Source of the DNA: JAKFWF01 sp963750535
Lineage (GTDB): Bacteria > Pseudomonadota > Alphaproteobacteria > Rhizobiales > Hyphomicrobiaceae
Direction: 5' to 3'
Assembly: GCA_963750535.1 (NCBI GenBank)
Contig: CAVVRF010000032.1
Location: 186,001 to 250,000, forward strand
Length of the DNA stretch: 64,000 bases
This document shows positions 44,133-55,580 of the stretch, in pieces (positions within the stretch are counted from its first letter, which is position 1; each line of letters opens with the position of its first letter). A program made the position numbers and the translations under genes. A model generated the notes under the pieces. That model was not told where the DNA came from, searched no databases, and was given only the letters and a program-made list of their open reading frames with translations.

Positions 44133-44490
44133 GATAACACCTATAACGGGTAGCAAGGGGACTGATGTGAGGCACGCAATCGAGTGGTGCCGTCAGGCGG
44201 TTGTTGGCCGAAGCGTTCCCCACGATCGGGGCGAGATCATGGTCGGATCGCAGTGGTTTGCCGCGGCCGGCGGCCGCGCGATCTTAACGCCAAAAGGCGC
44301 TCGATATGGCAACCACGGGCATTTTTCACTATATAGTCGGCTCGTGGCGCTGGTCTCGACGGCCCTATGGGTCTCCCCGCGCATCTCGCGAATAGGGTTA
44401 ACGTTACCTTATCTGAGCAATTTCGAGCCGACATCCACGCAGGTGGTGGCTTCGAACATTTCCAACTGCACAGCTTGATCGGCGTAATCG
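44133..44490. other. Divergent intergenic region, 358 bp, AT-richer than its surroundings
   Basis: Between the DUF2147 gene (minus) and the exporter operon (plus). I see no coding frame with normal composition. CCCC-ACGAT-CGGGG near 44217 and GCGGCCG repeats near 44266 can form short stems. AT-rich elements include ACTATATAGT (44328-44337), a perfect 10-bp palindrome that could serve as a -10 region, and GTTAACGTTAC near 44397. It should contain promoters for both genes. Confidence 0.4.
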
Positions 44491-45621
44491 ATGATCCTGA
44501 CACTGGCAATGCGCAATTTGTTCCACGATCGCATCAGGCTGATCGTGACGCTGGTTGGCATCCTGTTCTCGATTGTGCTGGTGGCGGTGCAACTCGGGCT
44601 CTACCTCGGCGCCAAGCGCATGATCGTCGACATGATCGACAACGCCAACGGCGAGCTGTGGATCACCACCTACGGCGCCAAGAGCTTCGAGGAGGGCGGC
44701 ATCCTGCTGACGCCACGCGAGCGCCACGCGGCGCTCTCGACGCCGGGCGTCAAGGCCGTCATCCCGCTGGTGGTGTCGTTCGCCGAATGGCGCAAGCCCG
44801 GTGGCGGCAGCACCAACTCGGTGCTGGTCGGAACCAATCCCGAGGACGGCGGGCTCGCACCGTGGAACCTGATCGCCGGCGATGCCGGCATGATCAGCGC
44901 GCCCGACGCGGTGCTGGTCGACAAGAGCTATCTGCAGGATCTTGGCATCAACGGGCTCGGCGATACCGCGCAGATCGAGCAGGGCCGGGTGCGGGTGCGG
45001 GCGCTGACCGAGGGGATCCGCTCGTTCACGATGGCGCCCTACGTCTTCACCTCGCTCAACCGCGCTCGCTCGCTGCTCGGCATCCCGAGCGAGAACAGCT
45101 CGTTCTTCCTGGTCCAGCTGCAGCCGGGCACCGACGTCGAGCACGTGCGAAACGCTCTCAAGGGGCGGCTCAACGGCACCGAGGTTCTCACCAAGGCCGA
45201 GTTCCGCGATCGCAGCCTCGACCAGTGGCTGTTCTCGACGGGCGCCGGCGTGGCGCTGATCGGCGGCGCCATTCTCGGCCTGATCGTCGGCATCGTCATC
45301 GTCGCGCAGACGCTCTATTCGAGCACCAAGGACCACCTCAACGAGTTCGCAACCCTGCGCGCGCTCGGCTCGTCGTCGGGCTACATCATCAAGGTGATCC
45401 TGGCGCAGGCCGCCTTGAGCGCGGTGATCGGCTACATTCTCGGCATGTCGATCGCGATGGTCGTGGTCGCCTTCAGCGGCCAGACGGCGCTGCCGATCCT
45501 GATGACACCGGCGCTGGCCGCGTTCCTGTTCGCCATTACGCTCGGCATGTGCGCGATCTCCGCCGTATCCGCCATCGTCAAAGTTACGAAGATCGACCCA
45601 GCCATGGTGTTCAGCCGATGA
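44491..45621 (+). CDS. ABC transporter permease, FtsX-like (DevC type)
   Basis: A 376-residue permease: first helix at residues about 18-40, a large periplasmic domain (about 45-250), and three more helices in the C-terminal third (GGAILGLIVGIVIVAQTLYS and two later). This is the MacB/FtsX-type fold, and the gene order permease - ATPase - adaptor matches DevBCA-type exporters of glycolipids or peptides. The ATPase ATG overlaps its stop (ATGA). The C-terminal coupling segment VKVTKIDPAMVFS is typical. Confidence 0.88.
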   Translation: MILTLAMRNLFHDRIRLIVTLVGILFSIVLVAVQLGLYLGAKRMIVDMIDNANGELWITTYGAKSFEEGGILLTPRERHAALSTPGVKAVIPLVVSFAEWRKPGGGSTNSVLVGTNPEDGGLAPWNLIAGDAGMISAPDAVLVDKSYLQDLGINGLGDTAQIEQGRVRVRALTEGIRSFTMAPYVFTSLNRARSLLGIPSENSSFFLVQLQPGTDVEHVRNALKGRLNGTEVLTKAEFRDRSLDQWLFSTGAGVALIGGAILGLIVGIVIVAQTLYSSTKDHLNEFATLRALGSSSGYIIKVILAQAALSAVIGYILGMSIAMVVVAFSGQTALPILMTPALAAFLFAITLGMCAISAVSAIVKVTKIDPAMVFSR

Positions 45622-46370
45622 CAGCCCCCGTCGTTCTGCAAGCGAGCGATATCGTCAAGGACCTGGGACATGGCGCCGGCAAGGTGCGGGCGCTGAAAGG
45701 CGTGTCGCTGACGCTGCACGCCGGCGAGCTGACGCTGCTGATGGGCCCGTCGGGCAGCGGCAAGACCACGCTGCTGTCGATCCTCGGCTGCATCCTGACG
45801 CCGACCGAGGGCGAGGTGGTGATCGCCGGCGAAAGCCTCAAGGGCCTGGGGCCGGAGGGGCTCGCCGCGTTGCGCCGCAAGCACATCGGCTTCATCTTCC
45901 AGTCCTACAACCTGTTCCCGACGCTCAACGCGCTCGAGAACGTCAGGCTCGCGCTCGACGTGCGCGGCGCCTCGGCGCAGGATGCAGCGGTTCGCTCCGA
46001 GCAGGCGCTGCGCGATGTCGGCCTCGGCCACCGCCTGCGCAACTACCCGCGCAACATGAGCGGCGGCGAGCAGCAGCGCGTGGCGGTCGCCCGCGCGCTC
46101 GCCGGCACGCCGTCGGTGATCCTTGCCGACGAGCCGACCGCCGCTCTCGACAGCGAGAACGGCCAGTCGGTGATGGCGCTGCTGTCCGAGATCGCCAAGG
46201 ACAAGACCCGGGCGGTGCTCGCCGTCACCCACGACAGCCGCACGATCCCGTTCGCCGACCGCATCATCCGCATCGAGGACGGGCGGATCGTCGGCGAGGA
46301 GCGTCGCACCGAGACGCGAGAGAACATTTCCAAGATCGATGTCACGAGGAAGCGTAAAGCAAATGTCTAA
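45618..46370 (+). CDS. ABC transporter ATP-binding protein (DevA/MacB-LolD type)
   Basis: A 250-residue ATPase with Walker A GPSGSGKTT, Q-loop FIFQSYNLFPT, signature MSGGEQQR, Walker B VILADEPTAALD and switch His in VTHDSR. This arrangement is typical of MacB/LolD/DevA ATPases that drive mechanotransmission-type exporters. It overlaps the permease by 4 bases and the adaptor by 8 bases, so the three are tightly coupled. Confidence 0.92.
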   Translation: MTAPVVLQASDIVKDLGHGAGKVRALKGVSLTLHAGELTLLMGPSGSGKTTLLSILGCILTPTEGEVVIAGESLKGLGPEGLAALRRKHIGFIFQSYNLFPTLNALENVRLALDVRGASAQDAAVRSEQALRDVGLGHRLRNYPRNMSGGEQQRVAVARALAGTPSVILADEPTAALDSENGQSVMALLSEIAKDKTRAVLAVTHDSRTIPFADRIIRIEDGRIVGEERRTETRENISKIDVTRKRKANV

Positions 46371-47493
46371 GCTCAACTCGACCCCGACCGCGGTCCTGAC
46401 CGCGATCCTGCTTGCCGGCTCCGTCGGTTTCGCAGTGCAGTATCTCTCCGAGCGGCGTGATGCCGTCAAGTCGGCCGCGAACGCCACCGGCGAAGCGGGC
46501 ACGGCCACGAATGGAGCGGCGGCAGCCGCGCCCGTTGCCAACAAGGCCAGCGTCTGGGCCGCCTCGGCGCCAGGCCGGGTCGAGCCGCGAAAGGGCGAGA
46601 CCAGGATCGGCACCCAGGCCGCCGGCCGCGTCGCCGAGGTGCTGGTGCAGTCCAACGACCGCGTCGTGGCCGGCGATCCATTGGTGCGGATCGACGACGA
46701 TGAGGCGCAGGCCAAGCTGACGGCGGCGGAAGCCGAAGCGGCGGTGCGCAAGCGCGAGCGCGATGCCGAGACGGTCGGACGCCTGTCGCAGGATCGCCGC
46801 GTCGCTGAGGACGCCGTCGCGGCTGCCGACCGGGCGCTGTTCCAGGCGCGCCGCGAGCTCGACCGTGTATTCGCCGTCCGTGGTGCTGCGATCAACGGTG
46901 ACGACGTCGCCAAGGCTCGCGCCACGGTGGCGGCGGCCAAGGACAAGGCCGAGCAGGAGCGCCAGGCATTGCGCAAGGTCCAGGCCACGGGCGGCATGCC
47001 GCTGCCGACGCGGCTCGAATCGGCGCTGTCGACCTCGCGGGCCGAGCTGCTGCTGACCGAGACGGCAATCGAGCGCACGCGGGTGCGGGCGGCGACCGAC
47101 GGCACCATCCTGCAGGTGGCGGCGAAGCTCGGCGAGACGGTGGCACCGAGCCCCGAGCTTGCTCTCGTCGTGATGGGCGATCTGACCGGGCTCCGGGTCC
47201 GCGCCGAGGTCGAGGAGCGCGACGTCAGCAAGATCCGCAACGGCCAGAAGGCGGTCATCCGCTCGGATGCGTTCCCCGGCCGTGATTTCAGCGGCACCGT
47301 CACGATGCTGTCCCAGTCGCTGGCGCCGCCGCGCCTGCCGAGCCGTGGTCCGCGCCGTCCAACCGACGTCGAGGCGCTCGAGGTGCTGATCGACATCGAC
47401 GGGCAGACGCCGCTGCTGCCGGGCATGCGCACCGACGTGTTCTTCCTGCCCAATTCGACCGCGCAATCGGCGGTCCCGACCAAAACCAACTGA
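46363..47493 (+). CDS. HlyD-family periplasmic adaptor (DevB type)
   Basis: A 376-residue membrane-fusion protein. One N-terminal anchor (residues about 9-26) is followed by an Ala-rich region, the lipoyl-like half (AGRVAEVLVQSNDRVVAGDP), a coiled-coil hairpin (about 110-230, KRERDAETVGRLSQD onward) and the beta-barrel domain (GLRVRAEVEERDVSKIRNGQ). It links the ABC exporter upstream to an outer-membrane channel, probably TolC-like, which is not encoded here. It overlaps the ATPase gene by 8 bases. Confidence 0.88.
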   Translation: MSKLNSTPTAVLTAILLAGSVGFAVQYLSERRDAVKSAANATGEAGTATNGAAAAAPVANKASVWAASAPGRVEPRKGETRIGTQAAGRVAEVLVQSNDRVVAGDPLVRIDDDEAQAKLTAAEAEAAVRKRERDAETVGRLSQDRRVAEDAVAAADRALFQARRELDRVFAVRGAAINGDDVAKARATVAAAKDKAEQERQALRKVQATGGMPLPTRLESALSTSRAELLLTETAIERTRVRAATDGTILQVAAKLGETVAPSPELALVVMGDLTGLRVRAEVEERDVSKIRNGQKAVIRSDAFPGRDFSGTVTMLSQSLAPPRLPSRGPRRPTDVEALEVLIDIDGQTPLLPGMRTDVFFLPNSTAQSAVPTKTN

Positions 47494-47624
47494 TCGGGCC
47501 GGCGCAACGTCCGGTAGAGGCGGCGCGCACACGACGCCGCCACAATCCTCGTTGATTGATCCTGGACGGTGGCTGGCACTTGTGCTTTGCCGCGAGCAAC
47601 ATCGTCGGTAGGCTCAATTCGCGC

Positions 47625-48281
47625 GTGATCCGACTGCAAAACATCGGCCTGAAGTACGGCCACGGTCCCGATATCCTGCGTGAGGTGCACTTCCACCTGC
47701 GGCCGGGGTCGTTTCACTTCCTGACCGGGCCGTCGGGCGCCGGCAAGACGTCGTTGCTGCGATTGCTGTTCATGTCGCTGCATCCGACCCAGGGGCAGCT
47801 GCACCTGTTCGGCCAGGATGTCAGCCGGGTCGACCCGAAGCGTCGCGCCCAGTTCCGGCGCCGGATCGGCTTCGTGTTCCAGGAATACCGGCTGCTCGAG
47901 CACCTCACCACCTGGGAGAACGTGGCGCTGCCGCTGCGGGTATCCGGCAAGCAGATCTCGGACTACAAGGAGGATGTGACTGACCTGCTGCAATGGGTGG
48001 GGCTCGGTGATCGCATGCATGGATTTCCTTCGGTGCTCTCGGGCGGCGAGAAGCAGCGCGCGGCAATCGCGCGGGCGGTGATCGGCAAGCCCGAGCTGCT
48101 GCTTGCCGACGAGCCGACCGGCAACGTCGACCCGCAGATGGGCCGGCGGCTGCTTCGCCTGTTCATCGAGCTCAACCGGCTCGGCACCTCGGTCGTCATC
48201 GCCACTCACGACCATCAATTGATGCGGCAGTTCAAGGCGCCGCGGCTGGAGCTGCACGACGGTCATGTCAAGATCGTATGA
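47625..48281 (+). CDS. ftsE: Cell division ATP-binding protein FtsE
   Basis: A 218-residue ATPase of the FtsEX complex. Walker A is GPSGAGKTS, the Q-loop FVFQEYRLLEHLT, the signature LSGGEKQR and Walker B LLLADEPTGNVD, with the switch His in ATHDHQL. FtsEX regulates peptidoglycan hydrolases at the division site. GTG start at 47625 gives the standard N-terminus VIRLQNIGLKYG. The ftsX gene starts 17 bases inside its end. Confidence 0.93.
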   Translation: MIRLQNIGLKYGHGPDILREVHFHLRPGSFHFLTGPSGAGKTSLLRLLFMSLHPTQGQLHLFGQDVSRVDPKRRAQFRRRIGFVFQEYRLLEHLTTWENVALPLRVSGKQISDYKEDVTDLLQWVGLGDRMHGFPSVLSGGEKQRAAIARAVIGKPELLLADEPTGNVDPQMGRRLLRLFIELNRLGTSVVIATHDHQLMRQFKAPRLELHDGHVKIV

Positions 48282-49552
48282 CAGGTTGCCGCCGCTGCCG
48301 CCGGGCAGCGGTCCGGGCGACGCCCACGATGACTTCTACGACGGCTATGACGAGCCGACCGGCCGGCGGCCGCCGGCGCCGCGTCCGCAGACCCACGCGC
48401 CACATACCCAGACGCCGCACACCCACGCGCCGCACACCTACGCGCCACAGACCCGCGCCTCCGCAGCCTCACGCCCCACAGGCACCCGTCCAGCATCAGC
48501 AAAGAGCAGCGAGGCCGCAGGAGGCGCCGGTGCAGCGACCGCGACCGCAGCCCCAGCCGGCCCAGCACCGGCCAGTGACATCGCCGACGACAGCGCCGCC
48601 GCCGGCACGCGAGATGTATGCCCCGGCGCGGGCGCAGAAGCCCGAAAAGTCCCAGGCCAACGCGCCGATCGTGCCGGCCGGGTCGGTCACCGGCCGCTCG
48701 CTCACGCTGGTGATCGCGATCATGTGCTTCCTGGCGTGCCTCACCGCCGGCGCGGTCTACATGATGAACCAGTCGGCGTCGGCCTGGCTGCGCGACATCG
48801 CCAGCGAGGTGACGATCCAGGTCGAGGCGCGCGACCGGGTCGATACCGACAAGTCGGTGCGCGAGGTCGTCCAGTACGTCGCCCGCCAGCCCGGCATCCG
48901 CAACGCGAGGCCGCTCGCCGCCGAGGAGAGCGCCAGCCTGCTCGAGCCCTGGCTCGGCTCGTCGGATGCCTTGAAGGCGTTGCCGGTCCCGCGCCTGATC
49001 TCGATCGAGCTCGACCGCTCGTCGCCACCGGACTTCGCGAGCCTGCGCGATAGCCTGGCCCGGCAGTTCAAGGGCGTCACGCTCGACGACCACCGCCAGT
49101 GGCAGCAACAGATCCGCACGGTCACGCGGTCGTTCGCGCTGGGCGGGATCGCGATCCTGCTGCTGGTCGCAGCGGCCACTACCGCCATCATCGTCTCGGC
49201 CACGCGGGCGGCGATGGCGTCGAACCGGGACATCGTCGAGGTGCTGCACTTCGTTGGCGCCACCGACCGCTTCATCGCCCGCGAGTTCGAGCGTAATTTC
49301 ATGCGGGTTGGAATCCGCGCCGGCTTTGTCGGCGCGGTGGCGGCAATGGTGGTATTCATGATGATGCCGACCATGCTGGAGCTGCTGGGCGGCGGTGGTG
49401 TAACGCTCGCTGAGCTGCAACGTCTGGTTGGCACCGGCGCTCTCGACTTGACCGGATACGTGGTGCTCGCCGGCGTGGTGCTGGTGGTGGCTGTGCTGTG
49501 CCGGTTTACCTCTCGGCTCAGTGTTCGGCGAATTCTGCATAGTCGCAATTGA
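48265..49552 (+). CDS. ftsX: Cell division protein FtsX (probable frameshift; His-rich N-terminus)
   Basis: A roughly 428-residue permease-like partner of FtsE. The N-terminal cytoplasmic region is long and Pro/His/Gln-rich, starting MSRSYDRLPPLPPGSGPG in a frame with strong third-position GC bias. This includes four 15-bp tandem repeats. Near 48456 one extra base must be removed to reach the frame of the transmembrane part (GRSLTLVIAIMCFLACLTAG). The FtsX domain follows, with the periplasmic part about residues 165-265 and three C-terminal helices. An unshifted alternative starts at ATG 48278 (ATGA overlap) but gives an Arg-rich N-terminus of poor composition. Confidence 0.85.
48391..48450 (+). 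repeat. Four 15-bp tandem repeats in ftsX
   Basis: Four consecutive 15-base units (starting 48391, 48406, 48421 and 48436) follow the pattern ACC-CAC-GCG-CCG-CAC and encode THAPH, TQTPH, THAPH and TYAPQ. A fifth, partial unit is where the frame appears to shift. The translated stretch is His/Pro/Thr-rich and disordered in character. Confidence 0.8.
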
Positions 49553-49701
49553 CGAACGTTCATCGATTGGCAACTGTATTGCCATCCCGTGGCCATCGGC
49601 GTGGCCAATTGACCTGTTACGTCGCGTACAGCACAGTTCGAGCGAGCGGGATCGGAAAAGCTAAAGTCGTTTAGCGCCGGCCAAGGCCCTGCGGCAGAAC
49701 A

Positions 49702-50370
49702 ATGAGATCGGGACGGATCAAGGCCGTGTTGATCGGCGCCTCGGGAGCCAGCCTCGCCGTGCTGCTGCTGGGCTTCGTGCTTTTCGCCGCCCATGCCACC
49801 AGGGTTTCGCTCGATACGCCGCCGCCCGCCGATGGCATCGTGGTGCTGACCGGTGGCGAGGCGAGGATCAGCGAGGCGGCACGGCTGCTCGAGGCGGGCA
49901 GGGCCAAGCGCCTGCTGGTGTCGGGCGTCAATCGCCGCACCAGCCGCGAGGATCTGCGGCGCCTCATGCACATCCGAGCGGATTTGTTCGACTGTTGCGT
50001 CGACATCGGCTATTTCGCGCTGGATACCTTCGGAAATGCCGACGAGACCCGGGCCTGGGCGCAGTTGTGGCATTTCTCCAGCCTGATCGTCGTTACAGCG
50101 AGCTACCACATGCCGCGTTCACTGGCGGAGATCGCCCTTGCCATGCCGGAGGCGCGGCTGATCGCGCATGCCGTCGTGCCGCGGCAACTGCAGGGGATGC
50201 CTTGGTGGCTGCGGCTCAACGCGGCGCGGACGCTGGTGGCCGAGTACCTGAAGTTCCTCCCCGTCGCCACCCGGCTCGCGGTGGCGCGCTTGACCGGCCG
50301 GCTCGACGCCGCGGTCGTCGCGAACGAGCCGCGCCCCACCGCCTCCGGCTTGCTTGCCATCCGCTGGTGA
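49702..50370 (+). CDS. YdcF/SanA-like DUF218 protein
   Basis: A 222-residue protein with an N-terminal membrane anchor (residues about 8-30) and a DUF218 domain (about 38-190): DGIVVLTGGEARISEAARLL, then RLLVSGVNRRTSREDLRRLM and IVVTASYHMPRSLAEIALAM. DUF218 proteins take part in envelope biology (ElyC/SanA); the exact reaction is unknown. The following acyltransferase gene starts in its stop codon (GTGA), so the pair is coupled. Confidence 0.88.
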   Translation: MRSGRIKAVLIGASGASLAVLLLGFVLFAAHATRVSLDTPPPADGIVVLTGGEARISEAARLLEAGRAKRLLVSGVNRRTSREDLRRLMHIRADLFDCCVDIGYFALDTFGNADETRAWAQLWHFSSLIVVTASYHMPRSLAEIALAMPEARLIAHAVVPRQLQGMPWWLRLNAARTLVAEYLKFLPVATRLAVARLTGRLDAAVVANEPRPTASGLLAIRW

Positions 50371-51149
50371 CCGGCGTCGTGCTCCTGTTGCGCTCGATTC
50401 TGTTCGCGGCCGTCTTCTATGTCGGCACCTTCATCATTCTCGTCGTCGGCAGTCCGTTGCTGCTGGGCCCGAGATCCTGGGCCATGGCCGGATTGCGCAC
50501 GCATGCGCGCGCCGCCTTGTGGGCGCTGCGGCTGATCGTCGGGACGCGGATCGAGGTGCGGGGTGGCGAGCACCTGCCGAGCGGGCCGTTCCTGGTCGCC
50601 TCGAAGCACCAGTCGACGTGGGATACCTTCGCCCTGATACCGATTTTCCGCGATCCGGCGCTGGTGATGAAGGCCGAGCTCGGCTGGATCCCGCTGTACG
50701 GCTGGTTCTCGATCAAGTTTGGCCACATCCTGGTTCGCCGCGGACGCGCCGCGGCAGCGCTCAAGGGACTGATCCGGGACGCGCGCAACCGCGCCGGGGA
50801 CGGTCGCGAGATCCTGATCTTTCCCGAGGGCACACGCCGCGCGCCGGGGGCCGAGCCGGACTACAAGCCGGGCGTGGTGGCGCTCTACGAGGGGTTGGCG
50901 CTGCCGTGCGTGCCGGTCGCCTTGAATTCCGGCCTGTTCTGGCCGCGACGCCGGCTGATGCGGTATCCGGGAACGATCGTGGTCGAGATCCTGCCGCCGC
51001 TGCCGCCGGGCCTGCCACGCGCGCGGTTCAAGCAGGAATTGCAGGATCGCATCGAGACGGCTTCGCAACGCCTGATCGCCGAAGCCGCGGCGACGCAGCC
51101 GGCACCGCCGCTTTCCCGGCCCGTGCTGCAGCAGGTCAGACAAAAATAG
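50367..51149 (+). CDS. plsC: 1-acyl-sn-glycerol-3-phosphate acyltransferase (PlsC family)
   Basis: A 260-residue membrane acyltransferase acylating lysophosphatidate (or a related acceptor) in phospholipid synthesis. One or two N-terminal helices (residues about 5-28) precede the acyltransferase core with HQSTWD (H-x4-D motif), the FGHILVRRGR block, the EGTR motif in ILIFPEGTRR and the substrate Pro block GLALPCVPVALNSG. GTG start overlaps the upstream stop by four bases. An SOS-box-like sequence begins at its last base. Confidence 0.88.
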   Translation: MTGVVLLLRSILFAAVFYVGTFIILVVGSPLLLGPRSWAMAGLRTHARAALWALRLIVGTRIEVRGGEHLPSGPFLVASKHQSTWDTFALIPIFRDPALVMKAELGWIPLYGWFSIKFGHILVRRGRAAAALKGLIRDARNRAGDGREILIFPEGTRRAPGAEPDYKPGVVALYEGLALPCVPVALNSGLFWPRRRLMRYPGTIVVEILPPLPPGLPRARFKQELQDRIETASQRLIAEAAATQPAPPLSRPVLQQVRQK

Positions 51150-51163
51150 AACATAAAAAGAAC
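51149..51163. promoter_or_regulatory. SOS box (GAAC-N7-GAAC), putative LexA site
   Basis: GAAC ATAAAAA GAAC matches the alphaproteobacterial LexA operator (GAAC-N7-GAAC, equivalent to GTTC-N7-GTTC) exactly, with an AT-rich spacer like that of known boxes. It lies 5 bases upstream of the candidate -35 of nrdJ and 66 bases before its start. LexA bound here would be expected to repress that promoter until DNA damage. The site match is direct; regulation is inference. Confidence 0.65.
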
Positions 51164-51168
51164 AAATC

Positions 51169-51197
51169 TTGACGGCGCGCATCCTGTTCAATATCTT
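51169..51197 (+). promoter_or_regulatory. Candidate nrdJ promoter
   Basis: TTGACG (51169-51174), a 17-base spacer and TATCTT (51192-51197) form a well-spaced sigma-70-type promoter. It starts 6 bases after the SOS box, so LexA binding would sit against the polymerase. The nrdJ ATG follows at 51230, giving a leader of about 25 bases, too short for a cobalamin riboswitch. Confidence 0.6.
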
Positions 51198-51229
51198 CAA
51201 GGGGTATCGAGGGACCGGACCCCGCGCCA

Positions 51230-53666
51230 ATGAGTAGCCATCCACATCCTTTCGACATCGCTCCGATCTCACGGCAGATCTGGGAGCAGAAGTACCGCTT
51301 GCGACGGCCCGATGGCTCGCCGATCGACGCCACCGTCGAAGATACTTGGAGCCGCGTTGCCGGCGCCGCGGCGAAGGCCGAGCCCGGCAGCCGGCGGGTC
51401 AAGGCTGCCTGGACCGACAAGTTCGCCGCGGGCCTGACGGATTTCGGCTTCCTGCCGGCCGGACGGATCATTGCCGGCGCGGCCGCCGATCGTGCCGTCA
51501 CGCTGTTCAATTGCTTCGTCCTGGGGCGGATCGACGACGATCTGAGCGCGATCTTCGATGCCGTCAGGGAAGCAGCGCTGACCATGCAGGCCGGCGGCGG
51601 GATCGGCCATGATTTCTCGACGCTCAGGCCGAAGGGCGCGCTGGTCCGCAGCATCGGCGCCGATGCGTCGGGGCCGGTGAGCTTCATGGACGTGTGGGAC
51701 GCGATGTGCCGTACCATCATGTCGGCGGGCGCCCGGCGCGGCGCGATGATGGCGACGCTGCGCTGCGATCATCCCGACATCGAGCTGTTCGTCGCCGCCA
51801 AGGCGGACCCGGGCCGGCTGCGCAATTTCAATCTCTCGGTGCTGGTGACCGACGCCTTTGTCGCCGCGGTCCGCGCCGGACGGCCCTGGGACCTGGTGTT
51901 CGAGGGCAAGGTCTACGCCACCGTCGAGGCGCGGGCGCTGTGGCACAAGATCATGCGCTCGACCTACGATTACGCCGAGCCGGGGGTGATATTCATCGAC
52001 CGGATCAACGCCGCCAACAATCTCGCCTATTGCGAGGAGATCCGGGCCACCAATCCCTGCGGCGAGCAGCCGTTGCCGCCCTACGGCGCCTGCCTGCTGG
52101 GCTCGATCAACCTCGTCCGCTTCGTCGACGATCCGTTCGGGCCGCAGCCGCGCCTCGACATCGCCCGGCGTCGAGGAACGGGTGCGGCTGGCGGTCCGCT
52201 TTCTCGACGACATCATCGACGTGTCGCGCTATCCGCTTGCGCCGCAGGCGAAGGAGGCGCGGGCGAAGCGCCGGATCGGCCTCGGCGTCACCGGGCTCGC
52301 CGACGCGCTCGCATGTTGCGGGTTGCGCTACGGCGAGCCGGCGGCGCTGCAGATGGCGGAGGGCTGGATCGCCGCGGTGCAGAACGCAGCCTACGTCGCC
52401 AGCGCCGAGCTTGCCGCCGAGAAAGGCGCGTTTCCGCTTTACGATGCCGACAAGTTCGCCCGCTCGGCCAACGTCGCGGCGCTCCTGCCTGCGACGCGGG
52501 CGCTGATCGCGCGGCATGGCGTGCGCAATGGCTGCCTGACCTCGATCGCACCGACCGGCACGATCTCCCTGCTCGCCGGCAACGTATCGAGTGGCGTCGA
52601 GCCGATCTTCGATTTCGCCTACGACCGGCGGGTGCTCGCCGCCGACGGCACCGCGCACCACGAGCGGGTGGAGGACTACGCCGTGGCGCTGCATCGGCGG
52701 CTGAAGGGCGCCCACGCCAGTCTCGGACCGGCGTTCGTCACCACCGCCGCCCTGGCGCCCGGCGATCATCTCGCCATGCAGGCGGCAATGCAGCGCCACG
52801 TCGACAGCTCGATTTCGAAGACGATCAATTGCCCGGCCGACCTGCCGTTCGAGGAGTTCGAGAACATCTATCTCGCCGCATATGACGCCGGGCTCAAGGG
52901 TTGCACGACATTCCGGCCGAACGCCGTTACCGGCAGCGTACTGACGGCAACAGCGGCGGGGGCAAGCGCGCCGCCGGCAGTCCCGGCGACGCCGGCCGCG
53001 CCCGTCGCCCTGGCGGCGGAAGGCGCGAGCCAGGACACCGACGTGGTCTATATCGCCAAGCCGCTGGCGCGCGATCCGGTGCTCGCCGGTTTCACCTACA
53101 AGCTGACGTGGCCCGGCCAGGACAACGCGCTCTATGTCACGATCAACGACATCGAGCGCGGCGGGCGACTGTGCCCGTTCGAGATCTTCATCAACACCAA
53201 GAACCTCGAGCACTATGCCTGGACGGTCGCGCTGACGCGCATGATCAGCGCGATCTTCCGCCGCGGCGGCGACCTCGCGTTCGTGGTCGAGGAGCTGAAG
53301 GCGATCTTCGATCCGCAGGGCGGCCGCTGGATGGAGGGCCGCTATGTGCCGAGCCTGCTGGCGGCGATCGGCGAGGTGATCGAGATGCACATGATCAGGA
53401 TCGGTTTCATGCGCGCTCCCGACGAGGCGGGCAAGAGCGTCGTGCAGAAGCGTCGGCTCGGGGTCGCCGGCGGCGCGCAGGCCGACGCCGCGGGCTCGAT
53501 GCGGCGGTCGCCGCACGACGGCGGCCAGGGCGCTGGCGCGGTCGCCGAGCAGCATGTGCCGGAGATGCCGGCGGCGCGCGCCTGTCCGCGCTGCTCGAGC
53601 TTGTCGCTGGTGCGGATCGAAGGCTGCTGGTCGTGCCGGACGTGCGGCTACGCCCGCTGCGATTAG
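51230..53666 (+). CDS. nrdJ: Adenosylcobalamin-dependent ribonucleotide reductase, class II (frameshift)
   Basis: After repair about 811 residues, a class II reductase converting ribonucleotides to deoxyribonucleotides with adenosylcobalamin. The N-terminal redox Cys is in LFNCFVLGRI, the active-site motif is NPCGEQPLPPYGACLLGSIN, and the base/phosphate loop is TSIAPTGTISLLAG. The C-terminus has a zinc ribbon/redox tail: CPRCSS, then GCWSCRTCGYARCD. No ATP cone is seen. An extra C at about 52166 (GCC-C-GGC) interrupts the frame inside LDIAGVEERVRLAVRFL. SOS box and promoter lie directly upstream. Confidence 0.93.
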
Positions 53667-53859
53667 GCTGCTCCAGCGCACCCTGAGGCCGGGGACGGGT
53701 CCGGGCCGCGAGATGCCGCGAGACTGGGCGGGATCACCCGCACGGGCCCGTCCGGAGGGCGCGGCCCGATCCGCACGGCGCGGCGGTTGAGCCGGCGCCG
53801 CCGTTCCGCTACAACCCGGCGCAACCACCCATCCACGACAAACGAGCCCAGAGGCGCCA

Positions 53860-55524
<1,665 letters not shown>

Positions 55525-55534
55525 GCAGATGACC

Positions 55535-55566
55535 GCCGACCGAGGGCGTCAGCGCCTTCGGTCGGC
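55535..55566. terminator. Bidirectional hairpin terminator between ettA and hydrolase
   Basis: GCCGACCGAGGGCG (55535-55548) pairs with CGCCTTCGGTCGGC (55553-55566) around a TCAG loop: 14 base pairs with one G-T wobble. It lies between the convergent stops of ettA (55524) and the hydrolase gene (55581), so it may end both transcripts. The T-run is poor. Confidence 0.7.
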
Positions 55567-55580
55567 GTCGGCTTTCGAGC

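Noticed and set aside
45432..48266. Minus-strand frame of 944 codons opposite the ABC exporter and ftsE
   Set aside because: No family motif and the composition of a shadow frame; the plus strand encodes several certain proteins here.
51150..51229. Cobalamin riboswitch before the B12-dependent nrdJ
   Set aside because: The leader is only about 25-80 bases and shows no B12-box; an SOS box and promoter occupy the space.
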